Source: Deltaproteobacteria bacterium (GTDB lineage Bacteria > Desulfobacterota > Desulfobulbia > Desulfobulbales > VMSU01). Taken from it: 9,193 nucleotides of DNA. Shown here one piece after another: positions 1 to 7,018 of the stretch. Under the pieces are notes generated by a model. That model made no database searches. It was given only the letters and a program-made list of their open reading frames with translations, and had not been told where the DNA came from. The first letter of the stretch is position 1, and each line of letters begins with the position of its first letter. The position numbers were made by a program, and so were the translations under genes. The stretch lies in NCBI GenBank assembly GCA_024274995.1, contig JAJSAA010000295.1:1-9193 (forward strand), read 5' to 3'.

Positions 1-1
1 A

Positions 2-61
2 AAACAGTTTAAAAACGCAGCCAGTTGGTATTTCGAAAAACTTATAGCAAGATTTATTTAA
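2..61 (+). CDS. possible C-terminal tail of an upstream gene (partial)
   Basis: Reading from base 2, there is an open frame of 19 codons into the left edge, ending in a TAA at 59-61 (residues KQFKNAASWYFEKLIARFI). The composition is protein-like, with aromatic and basic residues in a helix-like pattern. It is too short to identify and could be chance in AT-rich DNA. The other two forward frames were not shown to be better. No function is proposed. Confidence 0.15.
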   Translation, partial: KQFKNAASWYFEKLIARFI

Positions 62-278
62 TCGGCTTCTGAGCATTCGTTAGAACCAACAGCACTCACC
101 CGTCCAAAACTCTATTTAAAATCGTTCGACGATAAGTTACGGATATTTGTAACGGGGAGATGCATTCTTTTATTTACAAACTATAATCATTTATTTTGTT
201 CTCTTGGAACAACTATAAGTTACGTTGATTGTTTAAATGAGGTGTGACGTGCAAGATAAGCAAAGGGGGCGAGAGATA
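62..278 (+). promoter_or_regulatory. AT-rich upstream region, probable promoter of the pdxA-kinase gene
   Basis: This stretch is clearly more AT-rich than the genes and has no convincing coding frame. A perfect -10-like TATAAT lies at 182-187, but no good -35 lies 16-18 bp before it. A second -10-like TATAAG lies at 214-219. The 10-mer ATAAGTTACG occurs twice, at 132-141 and 215-224, and the first copy lies within an inverted repeat GTTAC-N8-GTAAC (136-140/149-153). A small palindrome ATCGT-tcg-ACGAT is at 121-133. These could be operator elements, but I recognise no known regulator site. A G-rich ribosome binding site (GGGGG, 265-269) lies 9 nt before the ATG at 279. Confidence 0.35.
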
Positions 279-1931
279 ATGGATATTGCGAATTCCCCCT
301 TAATCGGCATTACCATGGGCTGCCCGGTGGGGATCGGGCCGGAGGTGGCCCTTAAATATCTCTGGCAGGCCGCCAATGAAGGCCCCGGAGCGGTAATAAT
401 CGGCGACCTTGAGGTGATGACCTCCACCGCCCGCCTCCTCGGACTGCCCACCGTAATTTGCGCCTGGCAACCCGGTCAACCCCTGCGGCCGGGCTCGATA
501 AATGTCTATCAGGTGGCGGATGTTGATGCCGATGCCGTCTTGAATCACCGGCAACTGCGTTATGGCCGTCCCAACCGGCAGACGGGTCTGGCCATGGCCG
601 CCTATATCAAGACGGCGGCCCGCCTCCTGCAGGAAGGCCGTCTAACCGCCATGGCCACCTGCCCCATTACCAAGGCCGCTCTCCACGAGGCGGGGTACGA
701 TTATCCAGGCCATACCGAGATGCTGGCCCATCTCTTTAAAACAGAACAATTTGCCATGATGATGGCCGGTAAATCATTAAAGGTGACCCTGACCACCATT
801 CATCAAAGTCTGGCCTCGGTGGCCGCTGCTTTGACTACTGAGGCAATTGTTGATTTAATTGATTTGAGCGCTCGTTCATTACGCCGTGATTTTGCCGTCC
901 GGAACCCCAGGCTGGCAGTGGCAGCCCTCAATCCTCATGCCGGAGAAGACGGTATGTTTGGCGATGAAGAAGAGCGGATAATTGCCCCAGCCATTGCCCT
1001 GGCCCAGGCCATGGGCTGGCAGGTAGAGGGGCCGTTTCCTCCTGACACTATATTTAACAAAGCCGCCGCCGGGGATTTTGATCTGGTGGTCTGTATGTAT
1101 CATGATCAGGGCCTCATTCCCTTCAAACTCCTGCATTTTGCCGATGGAGTTAATGTTACCATAGGTCTGCCCCATATTCGCACCTCGGTGGATCACGGTA
1201 CGGCTTATGATATAGCCGGTAAGGGGCTGGCCAGCCCCATCAGCCTTAAGGCGGCGGTGGAGATGGCGGCCATGATCGCCGAAAATAGGCGGCAATACGG
1301 GGCGGCGCATCCCCTGCCCTCTTCTCCCGTCCGTCAGGGGCGTCTCATTGCCTTTGAGGGCATCGACGGTAGCGGTAAGTCAACTCAGATAGAATTATTG
1401 GCCGAGACCCTGCGGGAGGAAGGCTTTGAGGTTCTGCTGACCCGTGAGCCCACCGACTCATCCTATGGCCAGCGAATAAGAGAACTTTACGGTCATCGGG
1501 AGGCGGTCAGCCATGCAGAGGAGCTGGAACTTTTTATTGCCGATCGCCGACAGCATGTGGCGGAGGTGATAAATCCAGCCCTTGAGAGTGGCAAAATTGT
1601 ACTCACCGACCGCTATTTTCTTTCCACTGCCGCCTATCAAGGGGCTAACGGCCTGGATCCTGACGATATTCTGCACCGCAATAATTTTGCCCCATCTCCG
1701 GATCTGGCCCTGATTCTTGAGGTACCGCCCACTCTGTCGGTTGCCCGTATTCGCCAGGGACGTGGGGAGACACCCAATGATTTTGAACAGGAAGATTATC
1801 TGACTAAGGTGGCGGCGGTCTTTAAGGGGCTTACCGGTGATTATATCAGGCGTTTACCTGGAACCGGAGACCTTAACGCGGTGCGCCTGAGAATCTGGCA
1901 GGCGGTTAAGGGGATTTTACCCCCCGCTTAG
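279..1931 (+). CDS. pdxA-tmk: PdxA - thymidylate kinase fusion protein
   Basis: A 550-residue two-domain cytoplasmic protein. Residues 1 to about 335 are PdxA, the NAD-dependent 4-hydroxythreonine-4-phosphate dehydrogenase of the DXP-dependent pyridoxal phosphate pathway. Seen: MGCPVGIGPEV near the N-terminus, GHTE (H145), IHQS (H175), NPHAGE (H220), MYHDQG (H275) and RTSVDHGTA. H175, H220 and H275 align at constant offset with the E. coli metal ligands H166, H211 and H266, so the active site looks intact. After a short Pro/Ser linker, residues 352-550 form a thymidylate-kinase-like P-loop domain: FEGIDGSGKST (Walker A, K367), REPT (389-392), TDRY (D444) and an RQGRGE lid segment. The reaction would be dTMP + ATP to dTDP + ADP. 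The EPT loop differs from the usual EPGGT, so dTMP specificity is inferred. An earlier in-frame ATG at 237 lacks a ribosome binding site; ATG 279 has GGGGG 9 nt upstream and starts at the usual PdxA N-terminus. No stop or frame change separates the domains. Confidence 0.9.
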   Translation: MDIANSPLIGITMGCPVGIGPEVALKYLWQAANEGPGAVIIGDLEVMTSTARLLGLPTVICAWQPGQPLRPGSINVYQVADVDADAVLNHRQLRYGRPNRQTGLAMAAYIKTAARLLQEGRLTAMATCPITKAALHEAGYDYPGHTEMLAHLFKTEQFAMMMAGKSLKVTLTTIHQSLASVAAALTTEAIVDLIDLSARSLRRDFAVRNPRLAVAALNPHAGEDGMFGDEEERIIAPAIALAQAMGWQVEGPFPPDTIFNKAAAGDFDLVVCMYHDQGLIPFKLLHFADGVNVTIGLPHIRTSVDHGTAYDIAGKGLASPISLKAAVEMAAMIAENRRQYGAAHPLPSSPVRQGRLIAFEGIDGSGKSTQIELLAETLREEGFEVLLTREPTDSSYGQRIRELYGHREAVSHAEELELFIADRRQHVAEVINPALESGKIVLTDRYFLSTAAYQGANGLDPDDILHRNNFAPSPDLALILEVPPTLSVARIRQGRGETPNDFEQEDYLTKVAAVFKGLTGDYIRRLPGTGDLNAVRLRIWQAVKGILPPA

Positions 1932-1978
1932 GGTCATATTATTTCTTTACAGGCCCTTAATCTTAAAAGGCGGATGGA

Positions 1979-3694
1979 ATGAGGAATTATATAGTTCTTA
2001 TCTTTTGCGGTCTGCTGCTTATCTCCTGTGCTCCGTATAATATGCGGGTGAGTAATCTTACCTCTTATCACAAGATGCGGGAGCCTGCCGATGAGGTAGA
2101 TCATAACTGCTCATATTTTTATTTTCTCTGGGCTCGAAGCGCCGAATTAGACGGTCATGACGATGAGGCCCAGGCCGCCTACGAAAAGGCCATTGTCTGT
2201 GATCCTGATTCAGACTATCTCGTTCGCCGCCTCTCAGCCCTCCTGCTACGTATGGGTAAAACAAAGCAGGCCGTGAACTGGATGGCAAAACTGATTGCCG
2301 CCCAACCCCATAATGTAGGGCTGCGGGTCTTTCTGGCCGATCTCTATGTTTCCATGGGTGATTTAAACAAGGCCGAGAAAATTTACCTTAAGGCCCTGAG
2401 GCACGCCCCGGCCAACAGCGATATAATGCTCAAACTGGGTAAGGTATATCTGCGGCAAAAGGACTATCTAAAGGCCCGTAATGTCCTGGAACGAATGGTG
2501 CGGATCGTGCCTGATTCCTTTGCTGGTTATTATTATCTGGCCTGTCTTTACCGGCAAACACATTATTTTGATAAGGCCAGGGCCGCCTATAAACAGGTTC
2601 TGAAAATAAACTGGTTACCGCCCCTGGCCCTGGAGGCGGCGGCCTTTTATGAGCAGTCTAACCATAAAGCGGCCGCCATTACGCTCTACCGGAAGATATT
2701 ACGGCGGGCAAACGGCGTTAATAATGAGGCCCTGGGACGCCTGGTTGGTATATATATCGGCGATAAGAAATTCAAAGAGGCCTTAAAGATACTTAAAGAG
2801 GAGCGGGATCTGGCCGCTGATCCTGACAATATTGATTTTACCATGGGCCGGGTTTATCTACGGGCCGAGAACTACCCGGCAGCAATTAAGCTTTTCAAGG
2901 CCATGTTGAAAAGGAATAAAAAATTTGATAACGCTCGTTTTCTCCTGGCCCTGGCCTATTATGAAAATGACGACACCAGGGCCGCTAAGAAGCTGTTGCT
3001 AACGGTGGATACCGGTGCCGACAACTACAGTGAGTCGGTCTTCATGCTGGCCAAAATTTACGCCGACGAAAAGGATTATAAGGCGGCCATTAATTTGCTT
3101 AAAGGGGTTATCGATCGTAAGCAGGATCAGGAAAATTTTTATTTTACCCTGGCTGTGCTCTATGAGGAGGCAGGGCAGACGGCCAAGGCGGTTGAGACCT
3201 TTAAGGAGACTATACGGGTCTTTCCTGATTCGGCGACGGCTCGACGCAGATACGCTCTGTTTCTGGATCGCGGTGGTCATGGGGACGCTGCTCTGCGGCA
3301 GATGCTGAGCTCTCTAAGTATAGAAGCGGATAATGTCATGGCCTTGAACTATGTGGGCTATACCTGGGCTGACATGGGAGTTCATCTTCACAAGGCCCTG
3401 GATTATATTAAAAAGGCCCTGGCAGCTCGTCCTGATGATGGTTATATCCGTGACAGTCTGGGCTGGGTGTATTTTAAACTTGGTGAGAATGAAAAGGCGA
3501 GGCTGGAGCTGCAGAAGGCCCTGGCAGAGCAGGGCGATGACCCCACCATTCATGAACATCTTGGCGATGTCCTGCGGGCCATGGGACTGAACAATGAGGC
3601 TCGCAAAAATTATCATAAGTCCCTGGAGGCAGCCCGAACCTTAAAGAATAAGGAGCGTTTGCGGGCCAAGATTAAAGAGCTGAAACGGCCATGA
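1979..3694 (+). CDS. TPR-repeat outer-membrane lipoprotein (LbcA-like)
   Basis: A 571-residue protein with a lipoprotein signal peptide: short basic n-region (MRN), hydrophobic core and lipobox LISC with the lipidated cysteine at C17. The next residues (A, P) do not form an inner-membrane retention signal, so outer-membrane placement facing the periplasm is likely. The rest is about 14-15 tandem tetratricopeptide repeats (roughly residues 40-555), seen as repeated A...Y/L...G...A...A...P patterns, ending in a charged helix (KNKERLRAKIKELKRP). The C-terminal units, with ALNYVGYTWADMG, DSLGWVYFKLG and HEHLGDVLRAMG, match the conserved core of proteobacterial TPR lipoproteins such as P. aeruginosa LbcA (PA4667), the adaptor of the periplasmic protease CtpA. 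Shared partner or function is only inference; TPR proteins are generic scaffolds. AAAGG at 1966-1970 precedes the ATG. The stop overlaps the next start as ATGA (3691-3694), so the two are probably co-translated. Confidence 0.85.
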   Translation: MRNYIVLIFCGLLLISCAPYNMRVSNLTSYHKMREPADEVDHNCSYFYFLWARSAELDGHDDEAQAAYEKAIVCDPDSDYLVRRLSALLLRMGKTKQAVNWMAKLIAAQPHNVGLRVFLADLYVSMGDLNKAEKIYLKALRHAPANSDIMLKLGKVYLRQKDYLKARNVLERMVRIVPDSFAGYYYLACLYRQTHYFDKARAAYKQVLKINWLPPLALEAAAFYEQSNHKAAAITLYRKILRRANGVNNEALGRLVGIYIGDKKFKEALKILKEERDLAADPDNIDFTMGRVYLRAENYPAAIKLFKAMLKRNKKFDNARFLLALAYYENDDTRAAKKLLLTVDTGADNYSESVFMLAKIYADEKDYKAAINLLKGVIDRKQDQENFYFTLAVLYEEAGQTAKAVETFKETIRVFPDSATARRRYALFLDRGGHGDAALRQMLSSLSIEADNVMALNYVGYTWADMGVHLHKALDYIKKALAARPDDGYIRDSLGWVYFKLGENEKARLELQKALAEQGDDPTIHEHLGDVLRAMGLNNEARKNYHKSLEAARTLKNKERLRAKIKELKRP

Positions 3695-4434
3695 TTGTGA
3701 TTAGCCGTCTCCGCTCCGCAACAATTTTCCTGTCGGCTTTGAAGAATATCGGCCTTATGTGCTGTCTGACTGCTATCCTCAGCCTCGGGGCCTGTGCCAC
3801 TCTGCCGCAGGGGCCGCTGATCAGGGGGCGGCAGGCGGATGGGGTGCGAACCGCCTTTCGAGACCGCCAGCAAAACTGTCCGGCCGGGATTGATGCCGAG
3901 GTCAGCCTCGATATTCCGGCCCTGAACCTGCCTGATATTGAGGGCTATCTGCTGACCTATACCCCTGGCTATCTGCGCTTTGACGGCCTCACTCCTCTCG
4001 GGCTTACGGCAAATATACTGACTACCAACGGCCGCCGTTATGATTATATTGTGGTGCAAAGCCAATTGGCCTATGGCGGCACCATCACCGGGCAAAAATA
4101 TATCCCCCCACCCCTGGCCGCTGAGACAGCCTGCTGGCTCCTGGGCCGGCCGCGGCTAGCGGGTCGTCAGCTGACCGTTGAGGGGGCGGCCGACGGCAGG
4201 TATTGGCTGGGATCGACGTTAGACTGCAGGGTGCGGACCAAATTTTATTTTCTCCAGCCCTCGGCCAGGTACAACGCTATCTCGCCATGGCTCCCGGCTA
4301 TAAAACCCTTGATGTTCATTATAATTACCAATCCCGCGGCACTGGCCGTCAGAATCCATGCCAGCTGCCGGATGAAGTCAGGATGCGGCTGGGGGGGCGT
4401 CAGGTTTTTAATCTCAAGATTAGAAACCCGTTAA
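3691..4434 (+). CDS. lipoprotein, LolB/DUF4292-like, C-terminus out of frame (frameshift)
   Basis: As it reads, a 247-residue frame. The start overlaps the TPR gene stop (ATGA). The N-terminus has basic residues, a hydrophobic segment and lipobox LGAC with the lipidated cysteine at C35, so it is a probable outer-membrane lipoprotein. Residues 70-150 show alternating beta-strand character (DAEVSLDIPALNLPD, GYLLTYTPGYLRFDG, LTPLGLTANIL, YDYIVVQSQLAYGG). This resembles the LolA/LolB-type half-barrel and DUF4292 lipoproteins; the assignment is by pattern and context (P. aeruginosa lolB sits beside its TPR lipoprotein gene), not by alignment. After about residue 170 this frame loses protein-like character and ends at 4434, whereas the -1 frame continues convincingly to 4508. 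The natural product is therefore probably about 272 residues, read across a -1 frameshift. This may be an assembly error, a real mutation or, less likely, recoding. Confidence 0.65.
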   Translation: MIVISRLRSATIFLSALKNIGLMCCLTAILSLGACATLPQGPLIRGRQADGVRTAFRDRQQNCPAGIDAEVSLDIPALNLPDIEGYLLTYTPGYLRFDGLTPLGLTANILTTNGRRYDYIVVQSQLAYGGTITGQKYIPPPLAAETACWLLGRPRLAGRQLTVEGAADGRYWLGSTLDCRVRTKFYFLQPSARYNAISPWLPAIKPLMFIIITNPAALAVRIHASCRMKSGCGWGGVRFLISRLETR

Positions 4435-4508
4435 TCGTAAAAAAGTTACGGAAAAAGCACTTCAGAATTAAGATTCCCAATAATTACAAAAGGATCAACC
4501 TGCATTGA
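4182..4508 (+). pseudogene. displaced 3' part of the lipoprotein gene in the -1 frame
   Basis: The frame with codon starts divisible by three is open from 4182 (a TGA lies just before, at 4179-4181) to the TGA at 4506-4508. It encodes well-formed protein: IDVRLQGADQILFSPALG, QVQRYLAMAPGYKTLDVHYN, PCQLPDEVRMRLGGRQVFNL and finally FRIKIPNNYKRINLH, a strand-rich C-terminus as expected for a LolB/DUF4292-like fold. There is no ribosome binding site and no ATG near its beginning, so it is not an independent gene. Its stop overlaps the next gene's TTG start as TTGA, the same coupling style as the preceding gene. Restoring one base, for example a G in the GGG at 4209-4211 or in the GGGGG at 4182-4186, joins it to the upstream frame. 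Confidence 0.65.
4491..4494 (+). promoter_or_regulatory. ribosome binding site supporting a TTG start at 4505
   Basis: AGGA, in the context AAAAGGATC, lies 10 nt before TTG 4505. The sequence beginning at that TTG (MNIEELLPLVKRPSRYLG) is the usual N-terminus of this radical SAM family, and no ATG or GTG fits better, so the rare TTG start is preferred. Confidence 0.55.
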
Positions 4509-7018
4509 ATATTGAAGAATTACTCCCCCTTGTCAAACGTCCCAGTCGTTATCTTGGCAATGAACATAATGTGATAAACAAGGACTGGCAGGGCGTACGT
4601 CTGCGGGTTGCCCTGGCCTTTCCCGATCTCTATGAAATAGGCATGAGTCATCAGGGCCTGAAGATCATCTATAATATCCTGAACCAGGAGGATGATTTCC
4701 TGGCGGAACGGGTTTATGCCCCCGACCTTGACATGGAGCGTCTGCTGCGGGAGCGCGGCCTGCCCCTCTTCAGTCTGGAGAGTAAACGACCTCTATCCGA
4801 CTTTGACATGCTGGGTATCACCCTGCCCTACGAATTATGTTACACCAATATTCTTACCATTCTCGAATTGGCCGCTATTCCATTTTACAGCCGGGAGCGT
4901 GATGATTCGCAGCCGCTGATTATCGGCGGCGGGCCCTGCGCCTTTCACCCCGAGCCGGTGGCCGATTTTTTTGATGCCATTCTGCTTGGTGACGGTGAGG
5001 AGGCAATACTGAGCATAGCCCGTTGTATCGCCGCCGGCCGGGAGCAGGGAAAGGGACGGGCGGCAATACTGGACTCTTTGAGCCAGATTGAGGGGGTCTA
5101 TGTCCCCTCTTATTTTGAACCGCAATATGACTCTGAGGGTAATTTAACCGAGATCAGGCCTTTAAACGGGCGCCCGGCTCGAGTACGGCGGGCGGTGGTG
5201 GCCGATCTGAGCGATCAGCCCGCCATTGACCGGCCATTGGTACCCCTGGCCCGCATTGTCCATGACCGGCTGGGGCTGGAGCTGGCCCGCGGCTGCACCA
5301 GGGGCTGTCGTTTCTGCCAGGCCGGAGTGATTTATCGGCCGGTGCGAGAGCTATCCCCGGAACGGGTCATGGATCTGGCTCTAAAGGGTATAAAGAACAG
5401 CGGTTTTGATGAATTGGCTCTCCTCTCTTTAAGTACGGGCGATTATTCCTGCCTGACCCCGCTCCTGGTGCGTTTGATGGATGAGTTCGCCGCCCGTCAT
5501 ATCTCGGTTTCCATGCCCTCCATGCGAGTTGGAACCTTGACCCCGGAGATTATGGAGCAGGTCAAGAGGGTACGAAAGACCGGGTTTACCATTGCCCCGG
5601 AGGCTGGAACCGACCGCCTGCGGCGGGTAATTAATAAGGGGATTACCGAGGCGGACTTGCTGAACACGGTCAGTACCGCCTTTGAGCTGGGCTGGAAGTT
5701 GATTAAGCTCTATTTCATGTTTGGCCTGCCCATGGAGACCGAGGAGGACATAGATGCAATTCCAGCTCTAACCGCCCGGGCTCTGCGGGTGGCGGGCGGC
5801 AAAGGCCGGACGATAAACGCCAGTATCGGTACCTTTGTTCCCAAACCCCACACGGCCTTTCAATGGGAACCACAATTGGACACGGCCACCGCCTATGACT
5901 ATATTGACCGCCTGAAAAGGGCCATGCCCAAGGGGGCTAAATTAAAATGGAATGACCCCCAGAATAGTTTTTTAGAGGGCGTCTTTTCCAGGGGCGACCG
6001 GCGCTTAGCGCCCCTCATTGAGAAGGCCTGGCGGGCTGGAGCCCGTCTTGATGCCTGGTCGGAGTATTTTAATCTAGCCCGCTGGCAAGAGGCAGCCGCC
6101 GAGCTGGGGATTGATCTGAACAGCTACCTGCGCCGCCGGGAATTGGACGAGGTGCTGCCCTGGGATCATATTGACTGCGGGCTGGAGCCTGATTTTCAGA
6201 TCAGAGAACTCGCCAAGGCCAGGGAAGAGGCCTATACCCCAGACTGCCGGGTGCATGGTTGCCAGGGCTGCGGCCTCTGTGATTTTAAAAAGGTTAAGCC
6301 GGTGGTTTATGATGCCGCGGCGGCCCGTGCTGAGGTACCCCGCAGCTTTGGTGCCAGACCAGCCGTCCGCCAGCCGGAAGGGGCGTATTATTATCGTTTT
6401 ATTTACGAGAAACAGGGCCTGGCCCGGTTTGTCGGCCATCTGGAGTTTCTTCAGGCCCTGTTCAGGGCGGTGGAACGGGCTGGATTGCCGGTAAAATTTT
6501 CGCAGGGCTTTAATCCCTCACCCCGAATTTCCTTCAGTCCCGCCCTCCCTTTGGGAATGGAGAGTCTGGCGGAATATTTTATCGCCGAGCTGCAGACCCC
6601 CTTGTCTGATCTTGATGGCTGGATTAAACGAATGAATGATGAGATGCCTCAAGGCTTTAATATCATAGAGATTAAACTTACCGGCAAGAAACAGCCCCTT
6701 AAAATTGTTACTGATTATCGGATTACTCTGCCGGTTGAGATACCAGCGGCAGAGATAGATAAATTTCTGCGGGCCAAAGAATATCCCCTCTCTATCATTC
6801 GCAAGGGGAGAAAAAAAGAAATAGATGTCCGGCCCTTAGTACGGGGGATAGAGGCGCTTGATACCTCAACCCTGGCGCTCAGCATGGTCAGCGAGATTAG
6901 TAAGGCCGGGATTAAACCCCTGGAATTTATTCAGGCCCTGTTGGGGGTAAACGATAACGATACGCCGGTGCGGGCCGTAAAACTTGCCTGGCGGGAGGAC
7001 GATGCTAATGGCTACTGA
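4505..7018 (+). CDS. radical SAM protein (TIGR03960 type) fused to a DUF2344 domain
   Basis: An 837-residue cytoplasmic protein of unknown substrate. Residues 1-200 form a Rossmann-like domain (VRLRVALAFPDLYEIGMSHQ, IIGGGPCAFHPEPVADFFDA, LLGDGEEA), annotated in relatives as B12-binding-like; I see no DxHxxG cobalamin motif. The radical SAM core follows: CTRGCRFC (C264, C268, C271; Cx3Cx2C) binds the [4Fe-4S] cluster that cleaves S-adenosylmethionine, followed by LSLSTGDYS, APEAGTDRLRRVINKG and KLYFMFGLPMETEED. A second cysteine set, C581-x4-C586-x2-C589-x2-C592, could hold another metal cluster. Residues 628 to about 820 are DUF2344 (YEKQGLARFVGHLEF, KFSQGFNPSPRISFSPALP). In some Firmicutes the two parts are separate neighbouring genes. 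It starts within the end of the lipoprotein gene (TTGA) and its end overlaps RNase G. A role in modifying RNA or the translation machinery is suggested only by its neighbours. Confidence 0.88.
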   Translation: MNIEELLPLVKRPSRYLGNEHNVINKDWQGVRLRVALAFPDLYEIGMSHQGLKIIYNILNQEDDFLAERVYAPDLDMERLLRERGLPLFSLESKRPLSDFDMLGITLPYELCYTNILTILELAAIPFYSRERDDSQPLIIGGGPCAFHPEPVADFFDAILLGDGEEAILSIARCIAAGREQGKGRAAILDSLSQIEGVYVPSYFEPQYDSEGNLTEIRPLNGRPARVRRAVVADLSDQPAIDRPLVPLARIVHDRLGLELARGCTRGCRFCQAGVIYRPVRELSPERVMDLALKGIKNSGFDELALLSLSTGDYSCLTPLLVRLMDEFAARHISVSMPSMRVGTLTPEIMEQVKRVRKTGFTIAPEAGTDRLRRVINKGITEADLLNTVSTAFELGWKLIKLYFMFGLPMETEEDIDAIPALTARALRVAGGKGRTINASIGTFVPKPHTAFQWEPQLDTATAYDYIDRLKRAMPKGAKLKWNDPQNSFLEGVFSRGDRRLAPLIEKAWRAGARLDAWSEYFNLARWQEAAAELGIDLNSYLRRRELDEVLPWDHIDCGLEPDFQIRELAKAREEAYTPDCRVHGCQGCGLCDFKKVKPVVYDAAAARAEVPRSFGARPAVRQPEGAYYYRFIYEKQGLARFVGHLEFLQALFRAVERAGLPVKFSQGFNPSPRISFSPALPLGMESLAEYFIAELQTPLSDLDGWIKRMNDEMPQGFNIIEIKLTGKKQPLKIVTDYRITLPVEIPAAEIDKFLRAKEYPLSIIRKGRKKEIDVRPLVRGIEALDTSTLALSMVSEISKAGIKPLEFIQALLGVNDNDTPVRAVKLAWREDDANGY
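6993..6998 (+). promoter_or_regulatory. ribosome binding site of the RNase G gene
   Basis: GGGAGG inside the end of the radical SAM gene. It is 9 nt before ATG 7008, a normal spacing, but only 3 nt before the in-frame ATG at 7002. The upstream TTG at 6984 lies before it. It therefore selects 7008 as the start. Confidence 0.7.

Noticed and set aside
237..278. In-frame ATG at 237 as the start of the PdxA-kinase gene
   Set aside because: No ribosome binding site precedes it, and it adds 14 residues absent from PdxA proteins; ATG 279 has GGGGG at 9 nt and gives the normal N-terminus.
879..1310. Open frame on the minus strand inside the PdxA region
   Set aside because: It is the antisense shadow of a strongly conserved coding sequence and has no protein-like motif.
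1905..1978. Possible intrinsic terminator after the PdxA-kinase gene
   Set aside because: GGGG-attttа-type pairing with CCCC at the gene end (1910-1923) is short, lies partly in coding sequence and has no following T-run; transcription into the TPR gene is plausible.
3613..4095. Long minus-strand frame across the TPR/lipoprotein junction
   Set aside because: It lies antisense to two lipoprotein genes with clear signal peptides and shows no recognisable features or start context.
4182..4260. Programmed -1 ribosomal frameshift in the lipoprotein gene
   Set aside because: No slippery X XXY YYZ heptamer is in the correct phase; the closest, C AAA TTT near 4239-4246, does not allow good re-pairing. 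An indel is the simpler explanation.
4505..5105. Functional cobalamin binding by the N-terminal domain of the radical SAM protein
   Set aside because: Relatives are labelled B12-binding, but I see no DxHxxG motif, so I do not claim cobalamin dependence.
6984..7007. TTG at 6984 or ATG at 7002 as RNase G starts
   Set aside because: GGGAGG at 6993-6998 lies after the TTG and too close to ATG 7002; ATG 7008 has proper spacing and matches the RNase G N-terminus.
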